Assembly (NCBI RefSeq): GCF_023159225.1
Contig: NC_063171.1
Span: 36,921,378-36,985,377, forward strand
DNA from: Perognathus longimembris pacificus
Taxonomy: Eukaryota > Chordata > Mammalia > Rodentia > Heteromyidae
Length of the DNA stretch: 64,000 nt
Direction of reading: 5' to 3'
Below the pieces are notes generated by a model. The model ran no database searches and was not told the DNA's origin. It saw only the letters and a list, made by a program, of their open reading frames with translations. Both the position numbers and the translations under genes were made by a program. Below, in pieces: positions 45,172 to 58,119 of the stretch. Positions within the stretch are counted from its first letter, which is position 1; every line of letters starts with the position of its first letter.

Positions 45172-48100
45172 GGCAGCATCTCTGGTCAAGCCCTGAGCCG
45201 GTGGAGGTATGGTAGGGCGTAGGGAGTTAAGGGTGACCGAGAGACTCAAGAGCCATAGTGACAAGCCTACCACCTGACCCCAGGAAAAGAGGTCCTGGAT
45301 GAGCAGGGAGTAAGGGACAGAAGATGGACCATTGCTCCTGGCACCTGGGAGCAGCAGTCAGCCCAGGACTGGGGAGGTGCTGGCTGTGGATGCAAAGCAA
45401 AGAGAATTGTGCATGCCAGCTCACTTCTAGAGGCAACATTGCCCGAGCACCTCCTGCAGAACAGGTGCCACTCACTATGTCACAGTCTTAGGACTGGGTT
45501 GTGGCTTTGGCCATTTAGCAGTGGAAGCACTAAGATCCCTGGTCCCTTCAGTAGGTCACTCTAGTGGTCAGCAGGGAGGGGTCCCCTATGTTCATTTATG
45601 ATTTTATCTTTCAGCCTTCATGGAGCCAGATCTAGGAACACAGAGATGAGTAATAGATGGTTTCTGCTTTCAAGGAGCTCAAAGTCTGGTGAGAAGGACA
45701 GAATGCAAACAGATCATTGGCACACATACCCAACTTCCAGGCCAGAGGTGTGCCCAGAGGGTGGTGGCAGCTGTGACTGGTGGTGTAGGGGCGGGGCAGG
45801 CTTTGAGGGAAAGGTGAGACTCGAAGGGTGTTCAGGACTTAGCCAAGTGAGAAGTCTGGAAAGGAGCAGGGCCCAGATCTTCTGGGGTTTCATCAGGTAG
45901 GTGCTTAGGGAACAGTGAAGAATGGAGAAAAAGGGCAGGGGTACAGGCAATTCCCAAGAGCTAAACTTCCTCCACTAAAAGGACAGGAGAGTTATTGTGT
46001 GAGAGAGACATACACACTATCAGATTTGAATTATATAAAAACCGTGTCTGGAAATAAGAAGGAGGTAGGAGCTAGAAGCAAGCAGGTCGGCTAGAAGGTT
46101 AATTACCAGTAGGAAGTGATAATCTAAGATAGAAGACACCAAACCCTCCCTCCATCTCTCTGCTTCTCAGCCACACGTAGCTGGCACTCGGTGTGATTTA
46201 CAGGCTTGGTGCTCCCAAACTCAAGATGTAGAGTGGAGGTAGGGTAGGGTGGTAGAGAATCTGTGGGGCTCCCCAACTTCTCCTCATCTTGCTCTTCCAT
46301 CCCTAAGGAGATGAATGAGTTAGATGGTGCCCTGATTGGGTCTGATGAAGCAGAAGACACAGGAGACCCAAGATAACACTAATAAACTGGGTAGTAAAGT
46401 GGTGGGTATGGCATTACAGTAACTCAGGGCAGAAGGTATGAAGGGGGGTTTGCCCCAGTGCTCTATCAACACAGAGACTTTCTAGAAAAAGAAAATAGTA
46501 GAGGAGATCAGCACGGGGGACCTTGATGATCCAGCCTTAAAAGTGACCTTATTGTATTAATACCCGCCAATAAAAGGGATGAGACCTAGTTCTAGGAAAA
46601 TTGAGCTCTGTAGGGAAGAAAAAAACAATCATTTTCCCTCTAAAAGTACTGTTGGAGACAGTGAGCTGGAAAGGCCATCTGGCCTAGCCCTCTGCACAGG
46701 CCCCACTGGGGCTGTAGTCTGGAGCTGTAGGAGGCAACTAGAGGTACACACTGGGTCTCCATCTTAGAGCGTAGCCCTGGTTTTTACATAGCCTTTATTA
46801 ATACTTTACTAGGTCTGTAGCCTCCCAGTCTGTGGTGAGTGGGGGAGGGATGCAGAGGCCTGGCTGATTTAGTTCCTTCTCATGCTCCTGTAGCTCTGGG
46901 TATTCTACAGAGAGAATGGAGGGGCTTCTACTGACCACCTGGACTGATAGTACGAAAAAGACCCTAGGAACCCCATTCATCTGTCTGGGGCAAGAGGATC
47001 TGAGGAGATTGTCCTTGTAGATGGTGGTGCTGTCAATCAATGTCTGATGCTACTCAGAGATTGACAAAGCACTTCTCTTAACTTCAGTGGACGTTAGAAA
47101 CATCTAAATATCCTGAGTCCTAGCCTCCCTTCCACAGGCCTTCTGACTCCATAGGTTAGATGTTTGCATTCTTGTTAAGTACCCCAGGTCCTCAAATCAC
47201 ACGAGACCTAGTGCTGCTCAGAGGGGCTCATAGGCCTGTCTGCCCTGTGAGGGTGGATGACTTAGCTCCCGGGGCCTTGTGGAAGTCTCAGGCCAGCTTA
47301 TTGTGTCATTATATGTTTCCCACCCAGGACCATTTGGAAAAAGCCCTTGGTGCCCAATTGTCTACTATTTATTATTATGTTTTTCAAATGACAGTGACCC
47401 TTTCTGTCTTTACTGGTTGTGTAGTAGTCCCAAGTTTGCTCTAGAAGATAGTAAGGAATGCTAGGAACAGCATTCAAAGCAAGCAGTGACAATGTCTCAG
47501 GGTCAAAGAGCAGATTTGGATGGAAGACAAGGATGTATGACTATTAGTGAACCGAGTTCCAGATTGTAGGCCTTGGGACTCAGCAGATAGTTCTGGATAA
47601 ATCTCTATAGCAACTCTTTTTCTCCTGTATGCAATGAGGGAGTGGGCCAGAACTAAGGGGCAGAGGTTTCTTTGAGCACCTGCATTCTATAAGATCACTT
47701 TTATGTCCTCTAGTCTATACCTGTTCATCATTTCTTAGGTCCCTCCTTCTTCTGCCTCCATCTCCCTTCTTTTGTACGGGATGCTCATTTTGCTTTTCTT
47801 ATATGAGGGATGGGCTCTTCCTCCTCTTTTCTGTTCCCTGCTGAGAGAAGTTTCCTCTTGGTAAGGTAGATGTATTGGGGGAGGAGCTATTTTTCCTTCC
47901 ACCTCTGGGGCTCTGGGAATTTGACTCCCAGAGGTTAAGAAGAGAAGATAAAGGAGTATTATATAATGGTTATAGCACTAAAAGCCCTAAGGGAGACAAT
48001 TCTCAATATCCTCTGCCCCAGGGGAAAAAATGTCCTCCTTTTTCACTTTTCTATGAGCTGAGCTCAAATGGTAGCTTTCCTACAGAAGCTGTCTCAAATA

Positions 48101-48392
48101 ATCAAATAAAGAGTAAAACCCAACCCTGTGTGGTCCCTGTATGCCAAGCATCAGATGTTGTCCAGGATATTCAGAGGAGTACTTCTACTGGCCTTTTACC
48201 CAGGGCCCTCAAGGCCTGGCCCTAGAAATCAGGAGGGGAAAGGAGAAGGTGGAGGAGGCCTTCTTGGCCCCTGGGCAGCCGGAGAGACAAGTGTGGCTTA
48301 GTCTGGAGGAAACTTGCTCCATGGAGCAGCGTAAATAAGGTAGGCTGGGTTACCCCATAGATACCTGTACTTATTGCTTTGTACATTGGTTT
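45172..48392. other. Repeat-poor intergenic block
   Basis: Antisense L2-like sequence is likely at about 45598-46100 ('aacacagagatgagtaatag', 'ttcaaggagctcaaagtctg'), and a sense MIR at about 47545-47660 ('gataaatctctatagcaact'). The rest is unassigned. Many short frames are open on both strands; none shows recognisable protein similarity. Confidence 0.4.
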
Positions 48393-48517
48393 GTTTTTTG
48401 GAGACAGGCTCTCACTATGTAGCCCCACCCACTATGTAGCAAGGTGTCAGTATGACCTGGACCTCCAGATCTCCTGTCTCAGCCTCTTATGTACTGGGAT
48501 TCCAGGCATGTCCAGCT
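48393..48517 (-). mobile_element. B1-like SINE
   Basis: Antisense: 'gagacaggctctcactatgt', then 'tgtctcagcctcttatgtac'. 'cactatgtag' occurs twice, suggesting a small internal duplication. Confidence 0.7.
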
Positions 48518-49204
48518 TTTACTTACTGCAAGAGCAAATCTCCTTGTGACCTTGGGGAAGGGACTTTGGCCTCTCTGGAGTTTTCTTTGATGAAACAAAG
48601 ATATGGCCCAGTGTTGGTAGTGATATCAGAATGAGGCCTTTCTCCAGGTGTACTGTAACTCCTAGATGGCCAGCAGTGAAGCATCACTAAGATAATGAAT
48701 GGGAAACATCTAGCATAGATCTGAGCTATGGCAATGGATGTTCAACAAGTGTATTCTTTTCCATGTAATTCAGATTTCAAACCCTATGTATCCCCAGCTT
48801 CCCTCAATTTCCTCCACCTGCTCTCTGACCTCAAAATCACTGTTCCTCATGCCTTCTCATCTTAGTGAGAGGCATCAGTAGTATCAGCACAGGCCCACAC
48901 GCCCTCAGTGCTTTGGAAGTAGCACGGCACAATCAAAATCTATATGGAAAAAAAAACAAACAGTGGCAGTGTTATCCCTGTGAACTCTTATGCTTGATTT
49001 ACATTTTTTCCTGTTTAATACTTGGATCTTATTTTTATTTCTTGATTTTTTTTAATCTCTTGGATGATATTTTTATTTAGGTCCCATGGTACTTTTTGGT
49101 TTCCTTGAATATGTGGCATCATTTCACAAATGTTCTGCCTAGTTGACAAGGAAAGTTGGCCTAGGTGGAAAAAAATACTATTAAGAATCTGCAAAGGGGA
49201 CCCG
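48518..49204. other. Unassigned intergenic sequence
   Basis: AT-rich toward the end. No gene or repeat family recognised. Confidence 0.4.
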
Positions 49205-49738
49205 GAGACATAGATTCCATGGTTTCTCTGATTGGTAATAATTAGGCTATTTCTAGGATAGTCCTAGCAGAGGATTGCAGTGGCTCAATAGCTATGTACA
49301 TATGATCATACAAGATGAAGCTAAGCGGAATGAACTCTAAGATATGGCAACAAAAGGTTTTTCATTGTTGTTGTTATCTTTAGTGTATGGTGTAAAACAT
49401 TTCTTTTTTCTTTCCTATGGTTTATCCCCTGTTGTTACTGTATTTGACTTTTGGTACCCTGAGTATTGTATATACATTTATCTGAATTAGGGAAGGAAGG
49501 GGAACAACAAAATGGCGAGACAAAGGATAAAGGGCTAACCAATGCAGCAGTGATACTCACAAGATAACATGTTGGAAATTAACTGTATAACTCAGTGGGG
49601 GGAGTGATGGGGGGAAGGAAGGTGGGAGAAAAATGAGGGGGAGGGTTACAAGTATGACAAGAAATGGACTCACTACCTTACACATGTAACTGTACCCCCT
49701 CTGTATATCACCTTGACAATAAAATTAAATGTAAGAAA
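49205..49738 (+). mobile_element. L1 3' end (3' UTR with G-rich tract)
   Basis: The sequence runs through 'agatgaagctaagcggaatg', a G-rich tract near 49597-49645, and ends 'cttgacaataaaattaaat'. It is a 5'-truncated L1 without the coding part. The 3' end matches the antisense pieces at 16860 and 53854. Confidence 0.65.
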
Positions 49739-51253
49739 AGAATCTACAAAGGGAATAGTCTACACAATTAACTGGAATTAATTGAAAATTGACTGGACTC
49801 CTCTCAAGTCATGTCACTGAGGTGGTAACCCTCTCTTAAGTCATGAAAACCTCTCTTAGGTCCAAGGGCCATCTCAACAAAATCAGGCACTCTTGTCAGC
49901 CTCGTCCTGCTGCCACTGGTTTCAGTCTCCTTAGGAAGGATCTCAGCATTATTATTTATGAATGAAATACTTTCTATTCAGAATGTGTTGAATAGGAGAG
50001 CAGCTTCTGGCTCTGAATTATTTGCAGTCGTTTTCTCAGGGACAGGCAAGTTTGCTGGTGAGACAGATGGGTGCAGCGCTGGCTCAGTGTTTCAAGTTAG
50101 GTGCATGCTGTATTCATGTTCTAGTTGGACTAGAAGTGGTAAATCCAAGGTTCAAATGGCCCAAACACCCCTATACCTCTCCTTTCACTGCTATGCCTTC
50201 TAAACGACTTCCAGTTCTTGGGCTTTCTTCTAATCAGTCATTCATCAATCCTCAGTCACTCATGATCCTCATCCCATAGCAATGAGTGGGTGTGACACTG
50301 GAATATCATACTACGTAAGCCTTCAGTTTAACTCAACAGTATCAGTCAGACTTAACTTTCCCCTTCTGTTCTCTCCCTCCCCTCAACACCTTCCCAGTCG
50401 TGACTACTGATGAGGTGGACCCCAGTAAAACCTCACATCATCTGTGGATTCTTAAGTAATCTCTCCTGTCAGTTAAGCATATGCTCAGCTTTATCTGACT
50501 GATTTCTTCTAAATTCACAATTAAATAGGACTTAGTCCATTATGTCTGCAAAGGCCTTCTTTGCAAATTAGAATACATGCTGAGGTTCCTAGTGGGCGTG
50601 CATTTTGGAGGATCCTGTTCATCTTACAACACTCTCCCAGCAGAGCATGTGCAATCCCTACACAGCTGGTCTCCATCTAGGAGCCTAGGGTCCCGTACAT
50701 CTTTTATGTAGACAAATGGCAGACATAAATATTTTTGGAAAACTAAACATCGAGATTGATAGATTTTTATCAAATTTTATCTCTGGTTAAAATTCATGGG
50801 CCATGAATCTGGCCATATGTCGACCAGTTTGATTGAACACTACTGAAAAGATACCCATGACATAAATCCACAAAATACATGATATAAATCCAAGACGGTT
50901 TTCATACACATTTTGAACCTAAAGATCAGTTACCCATGAGTTGATAGTTGCTTTTTAAAGTTTCATCATTCCTTATTGGCATCTTTGAAATACATACTTT
51001 ATATACTTTAATTATAATTGCTTGTAAATCCATTTCTTTTTAGCTTATAGTGAGAAATGTGGCAGGGAGGTATGTTGAAAAAAGCTAAGATGAAATGATT
51101 TTGTAATACAAAAACTTTGTGTTGTTAACATTTGATGGCTTAAAGACACAATTTTTCAGAAATATAAAATTAATTTAAATTCATCCCGGACGACTTGAAA
51201 TAAAAACATAGCATACAAACTTGTGATTCCAACAATCAGAATACCCTCTCATT
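49739..51253. other. Unassigned intergenic sequence
   Basis: No gene recognised. AT-rich from 50700 on, possibly very old LINE sequence. Confidence 0.35.
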
Positions 51254-51269
51254 AGTATTTTGTTTGCTT

Positions 51270-51457
51270 GTTTTTTGCCAGTCCTGGGGCTTGAACTCAG
51301 GGCCTGAGCACTGTCCCTGGCTTCTTTTTGCTCAAGGCTAGCACTCTGCCACTTGAGCCACAGCACCACGTCCACCTTTTTCTATGTGGTGCTGAGGAAC
51401 CCAGGGCTTCATGTATACGAGGCGAGCACTTTACCACTGGACCATATTCCCAGCCCT
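51270..51457 (-). mobile_element. SINE-A copy
   Basis: Antisense copy with a short deletion in the left half (cctttttctatgtggtgctg). Similar flanks (tctcattagtatttt and tctcagtatttt) suggest an imperfect target duplication. Confidence 0.88.
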
Positions 51458-51612
51458 CTCAGTATTTTGAAACATGCTTTTATTGTCTCTTTTTCTACCT
51501 ATATATACATGAATATGAAGTATACATATACATTATATGAATATACACAAATAATAGATCAATAGATAAAATATACACATAAATATGAAGTATAACGAAA
51601 AAGAGATCCAGC

Positions 51613-52050
51613 TGGGCTCTGGTGGCTCATGTCTTTAATCCTAGCTACTCAGGAGGCTGAGATCTATGAATTGTAATTCAATGCCAACCCAGGAGGCAGG
51701 GAATGTGGCTTAGTGGTAGAGTGCTTGCCTAGCATGCATGAAGCCCTGAGTTCAATTTCTCAGTACCACATAAACAGAAAAAGACGGTAGTGGTGCTACA
51801 GCTCAAGAGTTAGAGTGCTAGTCTTGAGCAAAAAGAAGCTAGGGACAGTGCTCAGGCCCTGAGTTCAAGCCTTAGTCTGACAAATAAAAAGGAAAAAAAA
51901 GCCAACCCAGGTAGAAAAATCAGTGAGATTCTTATCTCAAATTAACCAGTAAAAAGCCTGTACTGGAGCTGTAACTCCAGTGATAGAATACCAGCCTTGA
52001 GCAAAAAAGCCACGCAAGGGTGAAGCCCTGTGTACAAGCACAGACAGACA
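51613..52050 (+). mobile_element. SINE-B interrupted by a SINE-A
   Basis: The outer SINE-B runs 51613-51693 and resumes at 51901. The inner SINE-A at 51694-51900 has both halves and an A-rich tail. The 11-base duplication gccaacccagg (51683-51693 and 51901-51911) marks the insertion. Confidence 0.92.
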
Positions 52051-53238
52051 GACAGAAAGGAAGAACAGATCTAAATTTTTACATACATGGCCACAGTATT
52101 GAAGCTTGCTTCTGCTTCTAAGAGGATGATAGAATTCATCTCAAGGGGAAAAGAAGTCTTTTTGAAAAATTTAGAAACATTCCTAATAGTCTTTATAAAA
52201 TGCGAATGGTGGATGCTTCTTATCTTAGTGCTTTCCAGGGAATAGGAAGAGGAAGTGAAACTAAAAGACAAATAACTATGCTCCAAAAGAGCAAGAGTTA
52301 TTTGTTGGCAGCTCAAGGTACAAGCAAATGATGGTGGTGGAGAAATGAGAGTCAGGAGGCTAAAAAGTGAGGTGTGGCGAGGGGGAGGTAAGAAGCTCTG
52401 AACAAGTCTAAGAGCGGGGTCTCTGGAGCAGCAGAAGCAGTGGGCAGCTCCCTGTGGCGAGAAGTGGTCCTGATGTTAAATGCCATGTGGTTTCTGGCCC
52501 AGTGCTGTGATTATACTTCACCGATCAGCCCCCTCAGGAAGCATTGGTTATCAATAAGACCCTTGGGTTCAAGAAACCCTGGCTGCAAGGAAGCATAGCA
52601 TGAAATCGGGTGGAGTGTGAGGACAAAGGAGCTGGAACAGAGGCTGTGAGCATTCATGAAGGAAAACTCTGAATATCCTATGGGAATAGTCTGTGAATAT
52701 ACCATTCATATTTCTTAGCTAGGTTCCCCCCCCATACACTTACATCTTCATTTCAGAGAAAGATGGCTTGAAAATCTGAGGATAAATGGTTTTTGTTGTT
52801 GTTTGAGATCTGCTCTAGATTTACTAAATTCTCTGGGGAGGGGTTGCCATGTAGCTATGAGGTATATATGTTCTTTTATGAGGCATGTTTGTTAATAAAC
52901 GTATAGTTGCTTTTCTCTTGCTAGTCTTTCTTTAGTTACAGAGAATCCCAATTAAGAAACAGGAGGGATGTGGACTGGGGTGTTGCTCCACAGTACCCCC
53001 AGAAATAGGAAGGGTAGAGAGAAAACTAGTTTTCCTCATCTGCAACTTCTGCCTTAGTTAAGACATTGTTATACAAACTGATTATTGAAGGTGAACCTAA
53101 TGTCAAGTGATGGGGTTTCCTGAGGATGTTTTTGTTCTGTCTGCCTCCATGTAACAGGGCATGCGATTTGATCTTAACATTGTAAAACATGCTTATTTGT
53201 CCTCTTTTTTTCTCAATATTTTCTTGCAAATGTGTGTT
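52051..53238. other. Unassigned intergenic sequence
   Basis: No gene or repeat recognised. Confidence 0.4.
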
Positions 53239-53279
53239 TGTATGTATGTATGTATGTATGTATGTATGTATGTATGTAT
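53239..53279. repeat. (GTAT)n microsatellite
   Basis: About ten GTAT units. Confidence 0.95.
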
Positions 53280-53280
53280 T

Positions 53281-53465
53281 TACCTACCTGGGATTTGAAC
53301 TCCAGGGCCTTGAGCTTGCTAGAATGGCACTGTTAACCACTTGAGCCATGCTAACAACCCTGCATTTTGCTGGTTCTTTTGGAGATGGAGACTAGTGAAC
53401 GTTTTCAGCCTAAGGTGGCCTCAAACTGTGATCCTCCAGATCTCAGTCTCCTGAGTAGTTCTTGC
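53281..53465 (-). mobile_element. Diverged composite SINE
   Basis: Antisense: 'gggatttgaactccagggcc', 'taaccacttgagccatgc', 'ggcctcaaactgtgatcctc', 'tctcctgagtag'. Confidence 0.65.
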
Positions 53466-53630
53466 CTATTTTTACCCTACACAAATTACCTCTGTTTTCC
53501 TTGGGTGGTCTTTGTTTTGTTTTAAATATTTTTGGGCTTTAAAGAGAAACAATGATATTAACTACAGTTAATACCATTGGTATACACTTATCATATTTCT
53601 GATTTCTATAGCTGGACACTTACATTTCTA

Positions 53631-53727
53631 TTAATGTTTTGTTTATGTGGTACTGAGGAATCAAACCCAGGGTCTCATGCATAATAGGCAAGTACTCTAC
53701 CAATAAGCCACATTCCCAGCCCTGGCT
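53631..53727 (-). mobile_element. SINE-A, left half only, with target duplication
   Basis: Only the tRNA/ID-like half is present, from 'ttatgtggtactgaggaatc' to 'cacattcccagccc'. It is flanked by the 13-base duplication acttacatttcta (53618-53630 and 53728-53740). The clean duplication shows that this half inserted as a unit or was truncated at integration. Confidence 0.85.
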
Positions 53728-53853
53728 ACTTACATTTCTACTATACTCTGGTAGCTGTTTATTTATATTTCTGCTAGCAGTACATTTTTGTCTTTTTGTT
53801 AAGCCTTCAAATGGCCACCACAATGTTTCATAATAGTGTCAAGAGCAGCTCTT

Positions 53854-54039
53854 TTTTTTTCAATTTTTTAAAAATTTATTGTCAAAGTGATGTACAAAGA
53901 GGTTACAGTTTCATACATTAGGCCTTGGGTACATTTCTTGTACTGTTTGTTACCTCCTCCCTCATTTCCCCCTCCCCCTCCCCCTTCCCTCTCCCCCCAT
54001 GAGTTGTTCAGTTGGTTTACACCAAATGTTTTTGCAAGT
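53854..54039 (-). mobile_element. 5'-truncated L1 3' end with target duplication
   Basis: Starting after a T-run, it reads 'ttattgtcaaagtgatgtac', then a C-rich tract (reverse of the G-rich L1 tract), to 'ttggtttacaccaaatg'. It is flanked by the 13-base duplication aagagcagctctt (53841-53853 and 54040-54052). Confidence 0.88.
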
Positions 54040-54109
54040 AAGAGCAGCTCTTCACTCCTTACTTTACTGGGAATATCTCGCAAGTTTTCCCTTTAAAAGT
54101 AATATTACC

Positions 54110-54720
54110 TGTTGGTTTAAGGTAGATGTCGTTTCCTATTAAATAATTTAATCTCCACATTATTTAGGTGTTTCTTTTTTAATATCATAAAAGTACATTT
54201 TTAGTGTCTATTGCATTAATCTTTTCTTCAGGCAGATAATAACATATTAATAGACATTCTAATTTGGGTCCTTACGTGTATTCTTATAAAAATAAACCTA
54301 TTTGATCACAATGCATTATTCTTTTATCACACTGCTGCAGTTAATTGGCTAATATTTTATTCAGGATTTTTGCATCTATATTCATAAGTGAGGTTGGTCT
54401 GTAATTTTCTCTTTTTGGTGCTATTTTAGTCAGGTTTATGACTTGGAAATTTATTTCATCTACTATTAATATTACAGTTTCTTTTTTGTTAGTATTAACA
54501 GTTGGATCTTGGAGATTATATATATGTATATGTATATATATATGTCATGTTAAGGAACTATCTAACCTATCATCTTTGAGAGATGTAATTCTTTGGTAAT
54601 GCTTTTCAATTTATTCCGTGTATGTTCATTTTCTCAGACCGTCTACATTCTTTTGACAGACAGTTTTGATCATTTATATTTTCCGATACATTTAATATTC
54701 TATTCATTTTCAAATAAGCT
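54110..54720 (-). mobile_element. Old L1 ORF2 fragment
   Basis: The plus strand reads 'ttttgcatctatattcataa' and 'ggttggtctgtaattttctc', the antisense of a well-known L1 reverse-transcriptase segment. It is full of stops and not functional. A TA-rich microsatellite (54518-54544) lies inside. Confidence 0.6.
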
Positions 54721-55617
54721 GGCACAAAGTTGAATATAGGATTTTTAAAGTTGCCCTCTGTTATGTGTCAGTTTAAGCTTTAATTCTAATTTGGGGCTAA
54801 AATATATCATTCCTAATTTGGGTTATTTGTCTCTCTCCCTCATTCTCTTTTCTCTGCACTCGATGTACAGTTTGGATTTCCCTCTGGGAAAGGATGCTAA
54901 TTCCTTTCGAGACACTGGAGGGGAACAGGAAGATTCTCAGAGAGGTGGAAGGCAGCCACGAGTGTGGGCTCTGGGATGGGATCCCGGGAGTATCATGGCA
55001 GTGGAAGCATGCCATAGGGAGTATTATGAAGAAAATGGGAAAGGGGTTATCCGTGTACAGTTCCGGAGAGAGGTTGGTTGCAAGGTAATGAGTTCAGGCA
55101 GAGTTGGAGTGAGAAAAGGAGTGTTACGGTGTTCACTTGCTGGCACCGACAGCCCATCTAAGGCACAAATAGGAGCATCTTCCATAGCTTCAGATAAAGC
55201 TGCTGGGCAAAGGAAAGCAGATCTGGACATTAAGTTATTTCAGAATACAAGGAAGCATGATTCTTATGGATAGGGAACAGCCTCAGGGACTCACTTATCA
55301 CCGGCAGGGTGGTAGGACATGGTAGAGGAAGAAACAGGAGGAAAATCATCTCCTTTTGGCCTTCAAATGGGTTTAGGGTGCCACAGGTTGTAGTCCCCAG
55401 GGTTTACCTGGCTTTAATGTTGATGAGCTGTTGAGCTTGTCTCCACAGCTACTGTGTTTTGTTCATTCTTCTCCTTGCCATTCATAATCTGGACAAAGTT
55501 AATGACAAATCTTTTGTTGCAGATCTTGGTTTCTATGAATTGTCTTTGTTTAATAGTTTGGGATTTAAATATTTCTCTGTTTAATATGTCTTTTATTCAT
55601 ACATTCATTCATTCATT
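54721..55617. other. Unassigned intergenic sequence
   Basis: A 160-residue frame on the plus strand (54791-55273) is open but has no recognisable domain. Confidence 0.35.
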
Positions 55618-55693
55618 CTAGTTCTGGGGATTGAACTCAGGTCTTTGAACATCCTTAGCATGTGTCTTGCCACTGAGCTATACTCCTGGCCCC
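55618..55693 (-). mobile_element. ID-like SINE
   Basis: Antisense tRNA-like unit: 'ctggggattgaactcaggtc', then 'gccactgagctatactcctg'. It is preceded by a short CATT repeat. Confidence 0.7.
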
Positions 55694-55854
55694 ATATTTT
55701 TATTTTTGAACACATCGATTTACTTTGTTTGGATGTGCCTCTTATGGAATAAACATAGTTGGATCCTAAACAGAAAAAAGGTAACATTTTGATATATTGC
55801 CATAGCTATTATGATTGAATTTCTGATTATTGTATTTGGATCCATTGGTGTGGT

Positions 55855-56495
55855 ATAAGAGGGGGAAAAAGGTCTTTATTCCCAGTTCTCCACACAGATC
55901 TCTGAATCCTTAAAAGTTCTCAAGTTACGGGAGCAAATTTTGTTTTAAGGAGCTTCTTCCAACTGTATCTGTACTTAGACCGAAGAGGCAACTTTTTTTA
56001 GAGGCCTTAGATTATGGTAGATTGGGGGTGGTCACCAGAAAGACTAAGCCTTGATTAGAAATTCTGAACTGTCAGTCCCAACCCAACCTCTGGTTAGGAG
56101 GGAGGGACTAGACACTGACTTTCATTTCCATTGGCCATTGATTTCATCAATCATGCCTGCATACTGGAACCTCCCTTAAAACCCCTCAACTCTATGGGGC
56201 AGAGCACAGTGCTTTTGTACTTCTTCCTTTAGCTGCTCACTTTGTATATGTCATAATAAACCAGTAACTATAAATAAATCATCTTCCTGTGTCCTGCAAG
56301 CCATTCTAGCAAATTATTCACACAGAGGCTGTGAAAAGCCCTGACTTTGTAGAAGACATGTGGGAAATCTGGAGACCTGATAATTGTGACTGGCATCTGA
56401 AGAAGGGCAGTCTCATGGGGCTGAGTGAGCCCTTATACCTGGAAAGTTGGATGCCAACTCATGATAGTTCTTATCAGGATTGAAGTGAAATATAG
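55855..56495 (+). mobile_element. MLT2-like ERVL LTR (solo)
   Basis: Sense LTR landmarks appear in order: 'gcccagttctcc'-like start, 'ccattggccattgatttcat', 'tgcctgcatactggaacctc', 'gtcataataaaccagtaact' (AATAAA at 56255-56260), 'ccattctagcaaattattca' and 'actggcatctgaagaagggc'. No internal viral coding region is recognisable next to it, so it is probably a solo LTR. Confidence 0.65.
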
Positions 56496-56497
56496 GC

Positions 56498-56500
<3 letters not shown>

Positions 56501-56539
<39 letters not shown>
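56501..56539. repeat. (TC)n microsatellite
   Basis: About 19 TC units directly after the LTR. Confidence 0.96.
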
Positions 56540-56545
<6 letters not shown>

Positions 56546-58119
56546 GTGTGTGTTGTAAAAAAAACTTTCATAGTTAGATAAAAGGAAATCTGCTAAAAAG
56601 CAGGTAAGGGTTGGATAAGACCACTTCGCACCAAGGCTCACTGATGCCACATAGGCATCAGAAATGAGCCGTGTTGCTTTGGAACAAGACCTTTGTTTCT
56701 GCTTTGTTGTTTGCAGTCACGGCTCGTACCCTAGGCCTTTCTTCTTGGTTACATTACCTATGGTGCTTAAACAGATTCCACATGGACCATGGTCTGCTTT
56801 TGCTGCTGGACCTTGCTTCTTAAATTGAGAATGTCTCAGAATCTCTCTTCTGTGATTGTTGCAGAGCTGGGGGAACATGGAAAGCTACACCTCTTGTCAG
56901 AGGAGAGCTGAAAAACACTCTGAAAATTTGAAATCTTTCCCACCTAAAAGTCTTCTGGCAAAAGGCACTGAAACCTCTGGCCTGGGTTTGGCACTCTGTT
57001 TTGATTAGAACATAATTTTCAAAAAGGTAAAAGACAAATATAGAAGAAACTATGTCAGGTGCATGGGAACTCGGGAAGCTGAGGCAAGGGAATTATGTAG
57101 CCTGGTCTACATGGTGATACCTTATCTCAAAAAAGTCAAATACAAAAACCCTATGTCAAAAATTTTATTCAATTAGCTCATTAATTAATATGAGAACTTG
57201 TAAGATGTTAAAACTAGTTCTAAGACCATTCATGAAATGGAACGTATCAGATCTAGATAAGCAATTTAATAAAAAATGTTAATTGAAGATTTCTGGGTTA
57301 GGTAGGAAATTAGTTAAAGTGCTATGAGTAATAAACTTTAATCTTTGAGTTATCTCTTCTACTGGACAAAAATTATTTGCATCTTTATTGGACAAGAGGC
57401 TACAAGCTAAAAAAAGCTCCTTCTGTATTGTAAAATAACCTAGTCTATATAAATCAAATCTAGCATTTCACTGAAAGAATTCTTAGCAATCTCTTTTGCT
57501 TGGGTCTAAGACAATTTTTGACACATTTATGCTGATTCCATTTGTCACAGATTAATTTTTGTGGGCCATAAGTAGAGGATCTGTTCCAGTTGTCTCCTGA
57601 GAATGCATCTTCATTTTTCTTTTCAGTGGAATATTGATGCTGGAGAGAGACTTGGCTAAGCTAGGTGTCTTAAAGTTAAAAAAAAAAAAGAAGCTTCTCC
57701 AACAGGTATTACAAATGTCTTGCTAATTTAAAAATGCAAACACAAAAGCTCAAATAAAGAAGAATTACTTTACTTTCCTGTTCAACTTAAGTAAACCCAA
57801 TTATATATTCAACAAGAGAATAAATACTAAGGGAAGTCTTGCCTGCTACATTCAGTGAGTGTATACCATGGAATGTGGATGCTTTTATCCTCATAAATCT
57901 CAGTTTTCTTGGGTGATATCCTGATGAGTGTGAATCTAATGTTTAAAAACACAGAATTCTGAATCACATGGTCTCTAAATGAAAGCCACCTACTGGTACC
58001 ATACGCTCTAATCTGGAAGAAAAAGCCTGGCTGTGTTGGAATGTCAGATTGGCTTTCCTGGGATTTTCACGGGTGATTTTAACGTTGTGTTTCATTTGCC
58101 CCATGCAAGGCTTTTACAT
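56540..58119. other. Mostly unassigned intergenic sequence
   Basis: A weak B1-like piece lies at about 57052-57140 ('ggaactcgggaagctgaggc'), and a CTCF-like string at 57985-57996. I recognise no gene. Confidence 0.4.
57985..57996 (-). promoter_or_regulatory. Candidate CTCF site
   Basis: gccacctactgg is the reverse complement of a full CTCF core apart from the last position. Motif match only. Confidence 0.35.

Noticed and set aside
54791..55273. 160-residue plus-strand frame
   Set aside because: No similarity to a known protein, no promoter, and it lies between L1 and LTR remnants. A chance frame is likelier.
55855..57720. Possible endogenous retrovirus provirus after the MLT2-like LTR
   Set aside because: No gag/pol-like frame, no clear primer-binding site and no second LTR were found; a solo LTR is the better reading.
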